Made by a program: the position numbers and the translations under genes. Of a stretch of DNA of 64,000 nucleotides, positions 17,247 to 26,796 are shown piece by piece (the first letter of the stretch is position 1; every line of letters starts with the position of its first letter). The notes below the pieces were generated by a model. That model worked only from the letters and a program-made list of their open reading frames with translations, did not search any database and was not told the origin of the DNA. The stretch lies in assembly GCA_963745765.1 (NCBI GenBank), contig CAVUYQ010000007.1, positions 5,110 to 69,109 on the forward strand, given 5' to 3'. Source of the DNA: Ww85 sp963745765. Lineage in GTDB: Bacteria > Desulfobacterota > Desulfobulbia > Desulfobulbales > Desulfocapsaceae.

Positions 17247-19409
17247 TCAGCTGTCCAGGATACTTAATTTCGCGTAGTCAAGATGCAGGGTTTTCAGGCC
17301 ATAGCGATCAAAGAGTACATCAAGGGAGCGCGGGGCAATTATTTTTTGTACGGTTCCGCTGCCAAAGAAAGAATGACTGACCCGACAGCCCTTGGCAAAA
17401 TCTTCCAGCATCGTCTTTTTTCTGTTTCTTATCAGCGGGGTATGCGCTTTTCTCAAGGCCGGTGAGGCAAAGCGGGATCCTCCGGGAAATTCGGATCGAG
17501 ATTCGATCATTTCATAAGTGCTCGAAGAAAGTTCCGCTAAAAACGGTGACATGCCGACACGCTTGAAACTCCGGTCCGGGGCCATCATTTCACGTGGATA
17601 GCAGAAATAGAGATGCTGCCTGGCGCGGGTTGCTGCCACATAGAGCAGTCGACGCTCTTCCTCCCACTGCTCCCCGGGAAAGGCGGAGGCATGCGGAAAT
17701 CGTCCATCCGCCAGGCCGATGACAAAAACGGCATCCCACTCGAGTCCCTTGGCTGAATGAATAGTCGAAAGCACCAGTGTGTCTGAATCATTACCGTAGG
17801 CCCTCTGGTCGGCCTCCGGCGGATCAAGCGAGGCATCGTCAATAAACTGCTGCAGATCCTCATAACCGGCGATGATCGTTTTCAGCTGATCCAGGTCTTT
17901 CTGCCGCTTCGGGTAGTCATCGGCATAAAGCCTCTCGAAGACCGGCTGATACCACTCGAGTATCATGTCGCACAGCTCCGCCGGTTTTCTGCCCTTGGCC
18001 GACAGTCTGGTGAAAAGCCTTGCCAGTTGGTCAATACCTTTTTTCCAGGTCTTACCGGCCGGATAGGCTGCAAGTGCCGCAAAGGGATCCTGGGCGGCTG
18101 ATATGGCTAAGGTGATATTCTGGGCCGTCTTGGGACCGACCTTTTCAATGCTGAGCAGCAGGCGGTTCCAGGAAAGGTTGTCAAGCGGGTTTACCAGCAG
18201 CCGAAGGACAGCAAGAACATCCTTCATGTGGGCAGCCTCGGTAAGTTTCAGCCCACCCCGCTTTTCAAACTGGATTGCCTGACTGCCGAGCTCGAGTTCG
18301 AGTTTGAAGGAATGGAAACCTGAACGAAACAACACGGCAATCTCGTTAAGCTGCATACCCTCGTCGCGCAGTTCCATGATCTTGCCGACCACAAAAGCAG
18401 CTTCAGCCCGTTCATCCCTGGCTCCATACAGATAAGGCCTGCACGTACCTTCGATACTGGTAAAAAGCGTCTTGGTATACTTCTCGGCGGCATTGCGGAT
18501 AATCTCGTTGGTCAGGGTCAGGATCGGCTGGGTGGAACGATAATTTTCCTCAAGCTTGATGATGCTGGTACCGGGGAATACCTCGGGAAAGCGCATAATA
18601 TTATAAAAATCGGCACCGCGAAATGAATAGATCGACTGTGAATCATCCCCGACTACCATCACGTTATCATGCCGGTATGCTGCCAGTCTGACAATATCGG
18701 CCTGTATCAGGTTGGTATCCTGGTACTCATCCACCATGATATAGCGATAACGGTCCGAAATTTCCTCGCGTACCTGCACGACCTCTGTCATCAGCCGTTT
18801 CCAGTTAACCAGCAGATCGTCATAATCCATCAGGCCATGATCTACCTTGAAGGCCTGATAGTGTTTTTTCAGCAGCAGAATGTCGTCTGCAAACTCGCTT
18901 AAATGGCTGTACTCCTCGAAAATCAGGTCCTCAAGCAGTAATCCCTTGTTTACCGAGCCACTGATCATGTTAATGATCGCCCGCTTGGAAGGAAACTGCT
19001 TCTTCGGACCGGATAGTTCCAGCGAGGACTTGAGCAGATTAATAATTCCTTCCGCATCGGCCCGATCGATAATGGTAAAGCCCGAGGCAAAACCAAGATG
19101 GCGCCCATGACGCCTGAGCAGCATGTTGGCGACACTGTGAAAGGTTCCTCCGGTTACCCTGCTGCAGCTGTCATTGAGGAGACGGCCGGCACGCCAGAGC
19201 ATTTCCTGGGATGATTTCCTGGTAAAAGTAAGCAGCAGGATAGATTCCGGTTCAACAGAACTGTCGATCAGATGGGCAACCCGGTAAACAAGGGTTCGAG
19301 TCTTGCCGCTGCCGGCACCGGCAATAACGAGGACCGGCCCATCCGTAGTGGTAACGGCTTTATATTGGGCAGCATTAAGTTCATCCTGGTAATTTGTCCG
19401 TGATTTCAT
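17247..19409 (-). CDS. UvrD/PcrA/Rep-type superfamily 1 DNA helicase
   Basis: The 720-residue product (start chosen at 19409; 19466 is open but adds a non-homologous extension) shows the SF1A helicase motifs in order. These are the Q motif LNAAQYKAV, Walker A AGAGSGKTRTLVYRV, LTFTRKSSQEM, Walker B VDEYQDTN, VVGDDSQSIYSFRGAD, LEENYRST, STIHSAKGLEWDAVF and LLYVAATRARQHL. These 3'-5' helicases act in nucleotide-excision repair, replication restart and conflict resolution. The C-terminus ends in a short DUF3553-like module (VSHSFFGSGTVQKI), typical of the PcrA/UvrD tail. It lies 45 bases upstream of folC on the same strand. Confidence 0.93.
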   Translation of the reverse strand: MKSRTNYQDELNAAQYKAVTTTDGPVLVIAGAGSGKTRTLVYRVAHLIDSSVEPESILLLTFTRKSSQEMLWRAGRLLNDSCSRVTGGTFHSVANMLLRRHGRHLGFASGFTIIDRADAEGIINLLKSSLELSGPKKQFPSKRAIINMISGSVNKGLLLEDLIFEEYSHLSEFADDILLLKKHYQAFKVDHGLMDYDDLLVNWKRLMTEVVQVREEISDRYRYIMVDEYQDTNLIQADIVRLAAYRHDNVMVVGDDSQSIYSFRGADFYNIMRFPEVFPGTSIIKLEENYRSTQPILTLTNEIIRNAAEKYTKTLFTSIEGTCRPYLYGARDERAEAAFVVGKIMELRDEGMQLNEIAVLFRSGFHSFKLELELGSQAIQFEKRGGLKLTEAAHMKDVLAVLRLLVNPLDNLSWNRLLLSIEKVGPKTAQNITLAISAAQDPFAALAAYPAGKTWKKGIDQLARLFTRLSAKGRKPAELCDMILEWYQPVFERLYADDYPKRQKDLDQLKTIIAGYEDLQQFIDDASLDPPEADQRAYGNDSDTLVLSTIHSAKGLEWDAVFVIGLADGRFPHASAFPGEQWEEERRLLYVAATRARQHLYFCYPREMMAPDRSFKRVGMSPFLAELSSSTYEMIESRSEFPGGSRFASPALRKAHTPLIRNRKKTMLEDFAKGCRVSHSFFGSGTVQKIIAPRSLDVLFDRYGLKTLHLDYAKLSILDS

Positions 19410-19545
19410 AGGACGCAACTGTACCATAGCGTCAGGAGCGTCGCAACGCCGGTTGACAAATAGCAAAGAGAATGTTTATTATTTGCACGATCTTCATTTT
19501 CCAGCCGACAAATTATCACAATTACAAGTATTTACAAGAGGCTTC

Positions 19546-19944
19546 ATGACAAGCGACCCCTTTGCACCTCTTTTCACGCAGGAAACCTGTGCGACCCTGC
19601 TGCCTGCCACGACAGCAGATGCCTTCTTCGAAGCATTATTTGGTGATGCCGGCGATGGTTCATACGATCTCGAACTGCGCTACGTCGGCAGCGACCGGAG
19701 CTCTCTGCATTTTGATATCCTTTTACAGGAGCGCCCCGGTCATTGCCTTGCCTGTAATCTCACCTATGGATTACCCCAGGTGTTCACCCGTCATCCCGTC
19801 ATCAATATCAAAGGTATCGTGGAAAAGGTGAATAGTCTGCTTCAGGAAAAAGGAAAAACCGGAGACTGGCGTCTTGCCGCCACCCGTCAACTCAGCCAGT
19901 CTACGCATGCCATCGGCCTGACAATCGACCTGCAGACGGATTGA
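19546..19944 (+). CDS. Conserved deltaproteobacterial protein of unknown function
   Basis: The start at 19546 follows AAGAGG and gives 132 residues. The opening MTSDPFAPLFTQE..., ADAFFEALFGDA, and RPGHCLACNLTYGLPQVF followed by RHPVINIKGIV match a family I remember from Desulfobacterota genomes, where it is sometimes misnamed 'pancreas/duodenum homeobox protein 1'. The C-x-x-C pair in HCLAC is conserved in that memory, but no activity is known. There are no membrane segments. It sits in the same direction as nagZ, 82 bases upstream of it, and is divergent from the helicase. Confidence 0.75.
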   Translation: MTSDPFAPLFTQETCATLLPATTADAFFEALFGDAGDGSYDLELRYVGSDRSSLHFDILLQERPGHCLACNLTYGLPQVFTRHPVINIKGIVEKVNSLLQEKGKTGDWRLAATRQLSQSTHAIGLTIDLQTD

Positions 19945-20026
19945 TTATTTCCGATTCCAGCCAAGCTGACATGGCATTTTTCTCACCCCGCAGACAATAC
20001 CTCAGAGGTGAAACCCGGAGTAAAAG

Positions 20027-21094
20027 ATGGACCTGAAAAAACAGCTCGGCAACCTTTTTATCCTCGGTTTTTCGGGTCCTGAGTTGTTATCCGGCTCACC
20101 GATTAAACGTGATATTGCAGAGAGGAATCTGGGCGGGGTCATCCTGTTTGATCGCAACCTGCATAATCCTGCTTTACCGGGCAATATCACCTCGCCTGAG
20201 CAACTGAGCAGGCTGACGACCGAACTCAGGAAGTGCTCTTCAGGCACACTTTTTATCGCGGTAGATCAGGAAGGCGGACTCGTGCAGCGACTTAATCCGA
20301 GAAACGGTTTCAGAGCAACCCCATCAGCGGCAGCAATGGGGAGCGCAGCAGGCGGGACGGCAAGTACCTCCGCCCAGGCGGAGCAGACCGCACAAACGCT
20401 GGCAGCAGCCGGTATCAATATTAATTTTGCCCCGGTCGTTGACCTGAACAGCAACAGAGAAAACCCGATAATAGGCAGGATCGGCAGAAGTTTTGCGGAA
20501 GACCCCGAAACGGTTGTCGAGCATGCCCTGGCCTGGATTTCCGCACATAAAAGACAGGGGATCGTCTCCTGTATCAAGCATTTTCCCGGCCATGGCAGCT
20601 CGACTGCAGACTCGCACCTCGGCTTTGTCGATATCACGACCAGCTGGCGGGAAAATGAACTGACGCCCTATCGGGAACTGATCAAGAACGGAGCAATCGA
20701 GATGGTCATGGCGGGACACCTCTTCAACCACCACCTTGATCCGATCTATCCGGCACCTCTCTCACACGCCACAATAACCGGTCTTCTTCGTCAGGATCTC
20801 GGCTTTAAGGGCGTTGTTCTAACTGATGATATGCAGATGAAAGGTATCACCGACCGATATAACCTTCCAGAAGCATTATGCCGCTCTTTTGCGGCGGGAA
20901 TTGACATGATCGTCATCGGCAACAATTTGGCCCATGACCCTGCTGTTTTAGATACGGCTCTGGCAGCGGTACTTGTCGGCTTGCGCCGGGGTATCGTCTC
21001 GGAAGAACGTCTTTATTCAGCCCTGGGCCAAGTTGAAAAACTCAAACAGCAGATAAAGGTGAGAAAGGATGAAAGAACAGCAGACAACACATGA
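20027..21094 (+). CDS. nagZ: Beta-N-acetylhexosaminidase, glycoside hydrolase family 3
   Basis: The 355-residue protein carries the GH3 NagZ signatures. VDQEGG (~85) is the substrate-side motif, KHFPGHG (~184-190) and D-S-H-L (~194) form the catalytic loop with its acid/base His-Asp dyad, and VLTDDMQMKGI (~266) carries the nucleophile Asp. NagZ removes terminal GlcNAc from muropeptides in the cytoplasm during wall recycling. No signal peptide is seen, consistent with that. Start 20027 follows GGAG. The last 26 bases overlap the TM2 gene, suggesting coupling. Confidence 0.93.
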   Translation: MDLKKQLGNLFILGFSGPELLSGSPIKRDIAERNLGGVILFDRNLHNPALPGNITSPEQLSRLTTELRKCSSGTLFIAVDQEGGLVQRLNPRNGFRATPSAAAMGSAAGGTASTSAQAEQTAQTLAAAGININFAPVVDLNSNRENPIIGRIGRSFAEDPETVVEHALAWISAHKRQGIVSCIKHFPGHGSSTADSHLGFVDITTSWRENELTPYRELIKNGAIEMVMAGHLFNHHLDPIYPAPLSHATITGLLRQDLGFKGVVLTDDMQMKGITDRYNLPEALCRSFAAGIDMIVIGNNLAHDPAVLDTALAAVLVGLRRGIVSEERLYSALGQVEKLKQQIKVRKDERTADNT

Positions 21095-21491
21095 GATCTT
21101 TGTCGGGTATTTTCTCTGGATCTTCGGTTTTCTCGGAGCCCACCGGTTCTATTATGGCCGGCAGATATCGGGAACCATCTACTTCTTCACGCTGGGACTG
21201 TTCCTGATCGGCTGGATTGTTGATCTCTTTTTAATACCATCAATGAACAGGGACGCCGATTTTCGCTTTATTGAAGGTCCGCTGGACTATAATATCGCCT
21301 GGCTGCTGCTGACCTTTCTCGGCATCTTCGGCGTCCACCGTATGTATTGCGGAAAGTGGGTGACCGGCATCATCTATCTATTGACCGGTGGTCTCTTCCT
21401 GGTGGGGGTAATCTATGATTTCTGGACACTCAACGAGCAGATCAGTCTGCTCAACCACGCAGAAATCAAGAGACACGATGTTTTCAGCTGA
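21069..21491 (+). CDS. Membrane protein with two TM2 domains
   Basis: The 140-residue protein contains two copies of the TM2 pattern: FLWIFGFLGAHRFYYGR...GTIYFFTLGLFLIGWIVDLF (~13-55) and LLTFLGIFGVHRMYCGK...GIIYLLTGGLFLVGVIYDF (~77-118). Each is a pair of membrane helices with the conserved G-x-H-R-[FM]-Y. TM2 proteins are small inner-membrane proteins of poorly known role. It overlaps the end of nagZ and ends tail-to-tail with the hybrid kinase gene, sharing a few bases with it. Confidence 0.9.
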   Translation: MKEQQTTHEIFVGYFLWIFGFLGAHRFYYGRQISGTIYFFTLGLFLIGWIVDLFLIPSMNRDADFRFIEGPLDYNIAWLLLTFLGIFGVHRMYCGKWVTGIIYLLTGGLFLVGVIYDFWTLNEQISLLNHAEIKRHDVFS

Positions 21492-23377
21492 ATCGGTCTT
21501 CTTCTGAAAGTCCGAGGAGCTGCCCGACGACACTGGAAAGATCGCGCAGGGAAACCGGTTTCATACAATATGCATCGACGCCGGCGCTCATGGCGAATTC
21601 CCGCGTCAGCCGGTCTGAGTAGCCGGTAATCAGCACGACAGGGAAATCTGATTTGATACGTTTGATCTCGGCACTGAGTTCGACACCGGTCATATGCGGC
21701 ATGGTCAGATCGGTCACCAGCAGGTCGTAGGCATCGGGATTTTCCCGGAAGTGATCGAGTGCAGCTTTTGCCGATGTCCAGCCGCTGACGTGATAACCGA
21801 TGCTGCGGCAGCAGCTCTCCGATGACCTGCACAACCTGGCCTTCATCATCAACGAGTATGATCCTCCCTTTTCCATCAAATACATCGTCGCCCTGAACCA
21901 GGATTCCGGAGGATCTCTGCCGCACCACGACCGGCAGCAGCACCCTGAAAACAGCACCGCGGGCCACATCGCTCTTAACCTCGACCAGTCCGCCATTGCG
22001 CGTGACGATACTATGCACGAGAGCCAGCCCCATGCCGGTTCCGTAACCTTTTTCCCTGGTGCTGAAATAGGGTTCAAAAATACGGTCGCTCACTTCACTG
22101 CTTATACCTTCTCCGGTATCCGAGACCGTTATTTCAATCCATTCGGTTTTGTCACCTTCCCGCTGCTCGGCCTTCTTGATCTCGATAGAGAGTGTGCCCT
22201 GCTCGCTGCCAATGGCATCGGCGCTGTTCGTGCAGAGATTTATCAGTACCTGCTGCAGTTCCACCGGGTCAAGATTCACCGGCCCACAATCTTCATCGAT
22301 GTTCTGCTCGATTTTAATATTTGCGGGTAATGTTGAACAGAGCAGCTTGATGACTTCCTTGGCGATCGGATGGATGTATTGGGGATGCGCTTTCTGCTCA
22401 CCGTTCTGTGAAAAAGTGAGGATCTGCTCGACCAGTTTTTCAGCCCGCTTACCGGCGATGAGAATCTCACTAAGATACTCATAGGTCGGTTCATCTTCGA
22501 CCCCCATCTGCCGCATCTTCAGTTTGAGAATCTCCGTATACCCCATGATTGGTGTCAGCACGTTGTTGAAATCATGCGCGATACCGCCGGCGAGGGTGCC
22601 GATGGCCTGCATTTTCTGGGCATGACGAAGCTGCCGCTCAAGCTGGAAACGGTCCGTGACATCCCGGGCAATGGCAATAACGCTTTCCACCTCCCCTTCA
22701 GCATTTTTTATCGGGGTACCAATAACCTCGTAGTAGATGACGCCTGCTTCATCATCGGTCTCCACACGCCGAATAGCGACCTCGACCTTGCCACTCTCGA
22801 TACTCTTTGTAATTGCACAATCTTTGCAATAGTTTGACCGTTTGCAGATAATCTCCTGGCATAATCGACCGATCGACATAGAGACATTCTGACGAACCGC
22901 ATCATTCACCCAGATTGCCGATTTATTTCTGTCAAACAAGACGATGAGTCCCGGAAAACCGTCCAAAATGGCTTTTTTCTGAGATTCGCTGGCGACAAGG
23001 TTCTCCTCGGCGGTCTTCAGGTCAGTCACATCAATAATCGTCGTGACAATACCACTTACCTGCCCCTTTGCATCATGCATCAGGGCCTTACGGAAGATAA
23101 CAAAATATCTTCTTGCACCAGCCCCGAACACTTCATCTTCATACGGGTCAGCGGATCCGGTTTGCAGGAGTTTAGTATCCATCTCCTGGTGCTTTTCGGC
23201 ATTACGATCAGCTATCAGGTCGTAAACACCTCTTTTCCGGACATCCTCATCGGGCAAATCAACGAATTCGCTGAAGGCTCTGTTTGAGCCGACAAACACA
23301 CCACTCTTATCAAGAAAGAACATGGGGACGGGAATAGCATCCACCAGTTCCTGTTCATATTCTGGTACACGTGACAT
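21484..23377 (-). CDS. PAS-PAS hybrid histidine kinase with receiver domain (frameshifted)
   Basis: The gene reads PAS (~8-125), a second PAS containing a cysteine-rich segment (CQEIICKRSNYCKDCAI, ~180-200), HisKA with LAGGIAHDFNNVLTPIMGY (phospho-His), HATPase (NLCTNSADAIGS, DTGEGIS, GTGMGLALV), then a receiver domain. The frame breaks near 21805, inside the receiver after LVDDEGQVVQVIGELL. The next frame continues RSIGYHVSGW...DLLVTDLTMPHMTG with the phospho-Asp and the conserved Lys. One extra C explains it. There are no membrane segments, so it is a cytoplasmic sensor. The extra cysteines in PAS2 could bind a cofactor or metal. Start 23377 (ATG) follows a weak AGG. Confidence 0.85.
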
Positions 23378-23593
23378 AGATATACCTGTCAAACAATCAA
23401 ATTAACGTCGGTCAGGCCAAATCGGCGCGAGAAGATAACTATATGTTAATTCTATTACAAATTTCGAAGATTTTCCAACAATTATAGAGACACCGTAAAA
23501 CTTTTCCAATCAGCGAGCATGCCAAATGACTTTTACTTGACTTTTCCGGCTGTGACCATCATAAGTTTTCCCATTACCAGCCTGAATAGTAGA

Positions 23594-23670
23594 GGCCACC
23601 TGGCATAATCGCCTTTTCGTCCGGTCTTGGCATTATGCTCAAACGAATAACTTGATTATTCGAGGTACCC
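23594..23670. repeat. Family A structured repeat, copy 3
   Basis: The left end GGCCACCTGGCATAATCGCC and the right end TGATTATTCGAGGTACCC pair imperfectly as terminal inverted repeats. The inside keeps the CTTTTCG, TCTTGG and TTATGCTCAAA blocks of the 23967 copy but lacks its middle. It ends ten bases before the start of the DUF493 gene. Confidence 0.65.
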
Positions 23671-23680
23671 TGGAGAAATC

Positions 23681-23964
23681 ATGACAGACAGTACGACGGA
23701 TCAAGGCTGCTTCGACCGGAAAAAGCCTGATATTTCATATCCCTGTTCCTGGGAATATAAGGTGATCGGCACCGACAGAGAAAGGCTCGAAGAGATAATT
23801 GTTACCGCATGCGCCCCCTCTGCCCGACCATCACCCTCGCAAATGTCAGCTCGGGCGGTCGCTATTACAGCCTGAAGGCAACGCTTGAAATCGACAGCGA
23901 GGAAATGCGCTTGAACATCTTCAAGCGGCTCCAGGACAGCAAAGAAGTTAAGATGGTAATATAA
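23681..23964 (+). CDS. DUF493 (YbeD-like) protein (frameshifted)
   Basis: The start is ATG 23681 behind GGAGA. The first frame gives YPCSWEYKVIGTDRERLEEII. After a break near 23805 the second frame gives PLCPTITLANVSSGGRYYSLKATLEIDSEEM and ends DSKEVKMVI. Together they make a ~94-residue protein with the DUF493 ferredoxin-like pattern ([YF]PC.[WF].[YF]K.[IV]G, S..G.Y.SL...[LV]...S.EE, VK[MY]V[IL]). The biochemical role of the family is unclear. It is tightly flanked by two family A repeats, one ending ten bases before the start and one starting two bases after the stop. Confidence 0.75.
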
Positions 23965-23966
23965 AT

Positions 23967-24105
23967 GGCTACCTTGCAAAATCACTTTTCGCCTGATCTC
24001 TGTGTTATGCTCAAAATTTTATCCTCGTAATATTAGTTATATGACTGCGGAAAATTTCTTACATGCCTTGATCTCAAACGAAAATTCTGATTATTCAAGG
24101 TACCC
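23967..24105. repeat. Family A structured repeat, longest copy (4)
   Basis: This 139-bp copy has imperfect terminal inverted repeats: GGCTACCTTGCAAAATCA on the left, and the complement of GGGTACCTTGAATAATCA on the right. It begins two bases after the DUF493 stop codon and ends two bases before the ATG at 24108. The terminal CAAGG of the element sits at the spacing expected of a weak ribosome binding site for that gene. Confidence 0.75.
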
Positions 24106-24107
24106 AA

Positions 24108-24620
24108 ATGGTTGAAAATAAAAGCAAAGAACCATCAAAGCTGATCCCTGTTCTACGTGAGGGAGTCTCGGTTATCCAGATGATTTTCTTTAAAGAAGTA
24201 AGAGAACATCTACAGCTCACGCATCCGGACACGGACCGGAAGACCTTATCGCTGCTAGCCGGCGCAATCACCAATGAGCTGTTCGGAGCCCCCAACCCGG
24301 ATCCTCCATTCGCCCGCTTCCTTGCCGAACAGCAGGCAACCATTGAGCAGGAAATGCTCGGCCTCTCCACGCATCTGACCCACCTGTGCCGCTACCTTAC
24401 CGATGCCCTGAGAATACAGGCACTCTGTGACAATCAGGAAGGTCTGCAGCATTCAAACGGACTTATCGTCGCGGATAAACTTGGCGTTCTGCTAAAAGAT
24501 CGGGAGATACCGCTGCCCTCGAACTTTATAGCCATGGTACGGGAAATAGGCGCACAGCATCAGCTCATCATCCCCCCGGTACAGATCTCAGCTGATGAAA
24601 ATAACAGCATTGAGCATTGA
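24108..24620 (+). CDS. Conserved hypothetical protein, all-helical
   Basis: The 170-residue soluble protein has no recognised domain. It is predicted almost entirely alpha-helical, with alternating charged and hydrophobic residues (KLIPVLREGVSVIQMIFFKE near the start, later LARFLAEQQATIEQEMLG and LCRYLTDALRIQALCDN). There is no other good ribosome binding site; the AAGG at the end of the repeat (24098-24101) may serve. It ends tail-to-tail with the pabBC gene, 14 bases apart. I cannot propose a function from sequence. Confidence 0.65.
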   Translation: MVENKSKEPSKLIPVLREGVSVIQMIFFKEVREHLQLTHPDTDRKTLSLLAGAITNELFGAPNPDPPFARFLAEQQATIEQEMLGLSTHLTHLCRYLTDALRIQALCDNQEGLQHSNGLIVADKLGVLLKDREIPLPSNFIAMVREIGAQHQLIIPPVQISADENNSIEH

Positions 24621-24634
24621 CCGATACGGATGTA

Positions 24635-26554
24635 TCACGCCATCTTCTTCAACCTGGCAGGCAGCACACCCCGTACCGAGTTGCACAGATAGAGTTTATC
24701 AGCCTGCAGCAGATCATCGCGAAACAGGATCCGCTCCCTGACCGGCAGGCTAACCTGACGCTCAAGAATAGCTCTTCGCATGATACCGTCCAGGAGACCG
24801 GAACGCAGCGGCGGGGTATAATAACAGCCATCCTTGAGAATAATGATGTTGCTGATGCAGCCCTCGGTAATTTCGTCTCTCTCATTGCTGAATACAACAT
24901 CAAACAGACCTTCAGCGCGGGCTTTGTCATGGGCCCGGTCGTAGATTTCCCGCCGTGTTGTTTTATGAAAGACCCAGGGGCTGGATGTATCCATGGCCGA
25001 GCCGGAAAAATCAATCAGGACCGGTTGGTCGCAACTGGTTTCTGACGGACGGGGGAGTTCCAGGTGTTCCGGTTCCCCGCACTCACTGCTGTCGAGCTGT
25101 ATCTCCCCCGTACTCGACAGGCAGAGCCTGACCCGGTGACAGCTGCTGTCAGTCAACAATCCGGCATATGACAAGAGCCTGCTGTGCACCATTGCGCAGT
25201 CACAGGCAAAACCGAAATAATCGGCGGACGAGGCCAGTCTCTGCACATGTTCGTCAATGAACAGATAGCCCTGACGGGGATGGTAGAGCAGCGTCTCAAT
25301 GAGCTCGAAGTTCGGCAGCGGGTCCGTGAGAAATTTCGATTTCAACAAACACTCCTGCCACTCTGACTCTGGCAGGGAATCAGCCACGATACCGGAGCCA
25401 ATCCCCATTTCACCGGATGTTCCGGCAAGCACTACCGTTCTGATCGGTACATTGAAAATCGCAGCTCCTGCAGGCGAAAAATAACCGATAGCTCCGGTGT
25501 AGACGCCGCGGGGTTCTTTTTCCAGTTCATCGATGATTTCCATGGTCCTGATTTTGGGCGCTCCCGTTACCGAACCGCAGGGGAAAATCGCTTCGATGAT
25601 CTGCTCCGCAGTCAGCCTTTGTTTTCCTGTTCGCGTGGCCTCCACTGTCGAAGTCATCTGCAATACCGACCGGTACTGCTCGATATCAAAAAGGGAGGTG
25701 ACCTGCACGCTCCCGCCGCCGGTTGCCTCCGTCAGCCTGGACAGATCATTGCGCAGCAAGTCAACGATCATCACATTTTCACTTCTGTTTTTCACATCGT
25801 TGTGCAGGATGGTTGCATTTGCAAGATCCTCTTCACCCGTGCGCCCCCGTGCAATAGTGCCTTTCATCGGCCGGGCGATAATCTTCTCCCCCTCCGCCCG
25901 GAAGAAAAGTTCCGGAGAAAAAGAAAGAATGTAACGCTCTTTGTTTCTGATGCAGCAGCCGTACGGAACCGGTTGACTGCGGCGCAGATCCCGATAAAAC
26001 GCGGCCAGCGAACCTCTGAAGTCAAAATGCAGTTTGAAGGTGTAATTCACCTGATAGGTGTCACCTGCAGCGATGTAGTCGAGTATCGTTCCGATGGCCC
26101 GATAAAATTCATCGCGGTCTATATTCGGCCGCAGATTCCGCAGTTGATAGGTTTCTTCAGGACGAGAAGAAGTGCCAAAATCGGCGGGTTCGCCCTGTTC
26201 ATCAACATGCCTGAGCCGGTCAGGCGCTGAATACACACCAAATTCGGCACCGATGGTGCCTGAGAGGTGGGCCGAGGCAATCACCCGGCCCAACGAATCA
26301 TCATGCAGGAATTCATAGGAAAACCAGCCGGCACAATACAATCCTTTTTCCAGGCAGCCCTGTATTTCCCGGTAGAAGGATGCTCTATCATCACCGAAGC
26401 GATAACGGATATGCTGATGCGGTTTGGTGAAAAGCAGAGATTGCGAATTCGTCTTGTCCGGCTTGGATGTATCAAGGAAAACGTAGTTCTCCTCTGTTTC
26501 CAGACCGGCAAAAAGGTTTGAGATATACCTGTCAGACAGAACCCTGTTGTTCAT
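24635..26554 (-). CDS. pabBC: PabB-PabC fusion: aminodeoxychorismate synthase component I and lyase
   Basis: The N-terminal ~440 residues are the chorismate-binding (PabB) domain: YQVNYTFKLHF, FSPELFFR, RPMKGTIARG (the lysine of the addition step), VDLLRNDLSR and FPCGSVTGAPK. The C-terminal ~200 residues resemble a class IV PLP aminotransferase fold (aminodeoxychorismate lyase): FELIETLLYH, FFDEHV-like IDEHVQRL, FSNERDEITEGCISNI. Together they convert chorismate to p-aminobenzoate for folate, with glutamine supplied by a separate PabA. The start at 26554 begins at the first domain. The frame is open to 26731 but the extension has no homology. No frame break is seen. Confidence 0.9.
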   Translation of the reverse strand: MNNRVLSDRYISNLFAGLETEENYVFLDTSKPDKTNSQSLLFTKPHQHIRYRFGDDRASFYREIQGCLEKGLYCAGWFSYEFLHDDSLGRVIASAHLSGTIGAEFGVYSAPDRLRHVDEQGEPADFGTSSRPEETYQLRNLRPNIDRDEFYRAIGTILDYIAAGDTYQVNYTFKLHFDFRGSLAAFYRDLRRSQPVPYGCCIRNKERYILSFSPELFFRAEGEKIIARPMKGTIARGRTGEEDLANATILHNDVKNRSENVMIVDLLRNDLSRLTEATGGGSVQVTSLFDIEQYRSVLQMTSTVEATRTGKQRLTAEQIIEAIFPCGSVTGAPKIRTMEIIDELEKEPRGVYTGAIGYFSPAGAAIFNVPIRTVVLAGTSGEMGIGSGIVADSLPESEWQECLLKSKFLTDPLPNFELIETLLYHPRQGYLFIDEHVQRLASSADYFGFACDCAMVHSRLLSYAGLLTDSSCHRVRLCLSSTGEIQLDSSECGEPEHLELPRPSETSCDQPVLIDFSGSAMDTSSPWVFHKTTRREIYDRAHDKARAEGLFDVVFSNERDEITEGCISNIIILKDGCYYTPPLRSGLLDGIMRRAILERQVSLPVRERILFRDDLLQADKLYLCNSVRGVLPARLKKMA

Positions 26555-26733
26555 AACAATCGAAACAATACGAGTAAGAATTTTCGGGTTTGCTTCGGTG
26601 TCTGTTTTGACTGCCCTGCTACTGTCCAGAATATCATAATATTCCGGGACAGCGAGGAAAAAAGTTAAGCAGGAAAAGCGCTGCGCTGCCGGTTTCTCCG
26701 GCATGATGAGCACAACCTGTCGGACGATCACAT

Positions 26734-26768
26734 AAAAAAAAGGGTCGCCGGAGAAAACTCCGCGACCC
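26734..26768 (-). terminator. Rho-independent terminator of the YkgJ gene
   Basis: On the minus strand a hairpin (GGGTCGCGGAG / CTCCGGCGACCC, near-perfect stem, TTTT loop) at 26742-26768 is followed by eight T residues. It lies 29 bases after the stop of the minus-strand gene at 26797-27744. Confidence 0.9.
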
Positions 26769-26796
26769 TTGTATCACCGATTCAGCGGCGGATCGG

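Noticed and set aside
16503..17267. A 254-codon plus-strand frame opposite folC
   Set aside because: Antisense to the P-loop half of FolC and without recognisable motifs.
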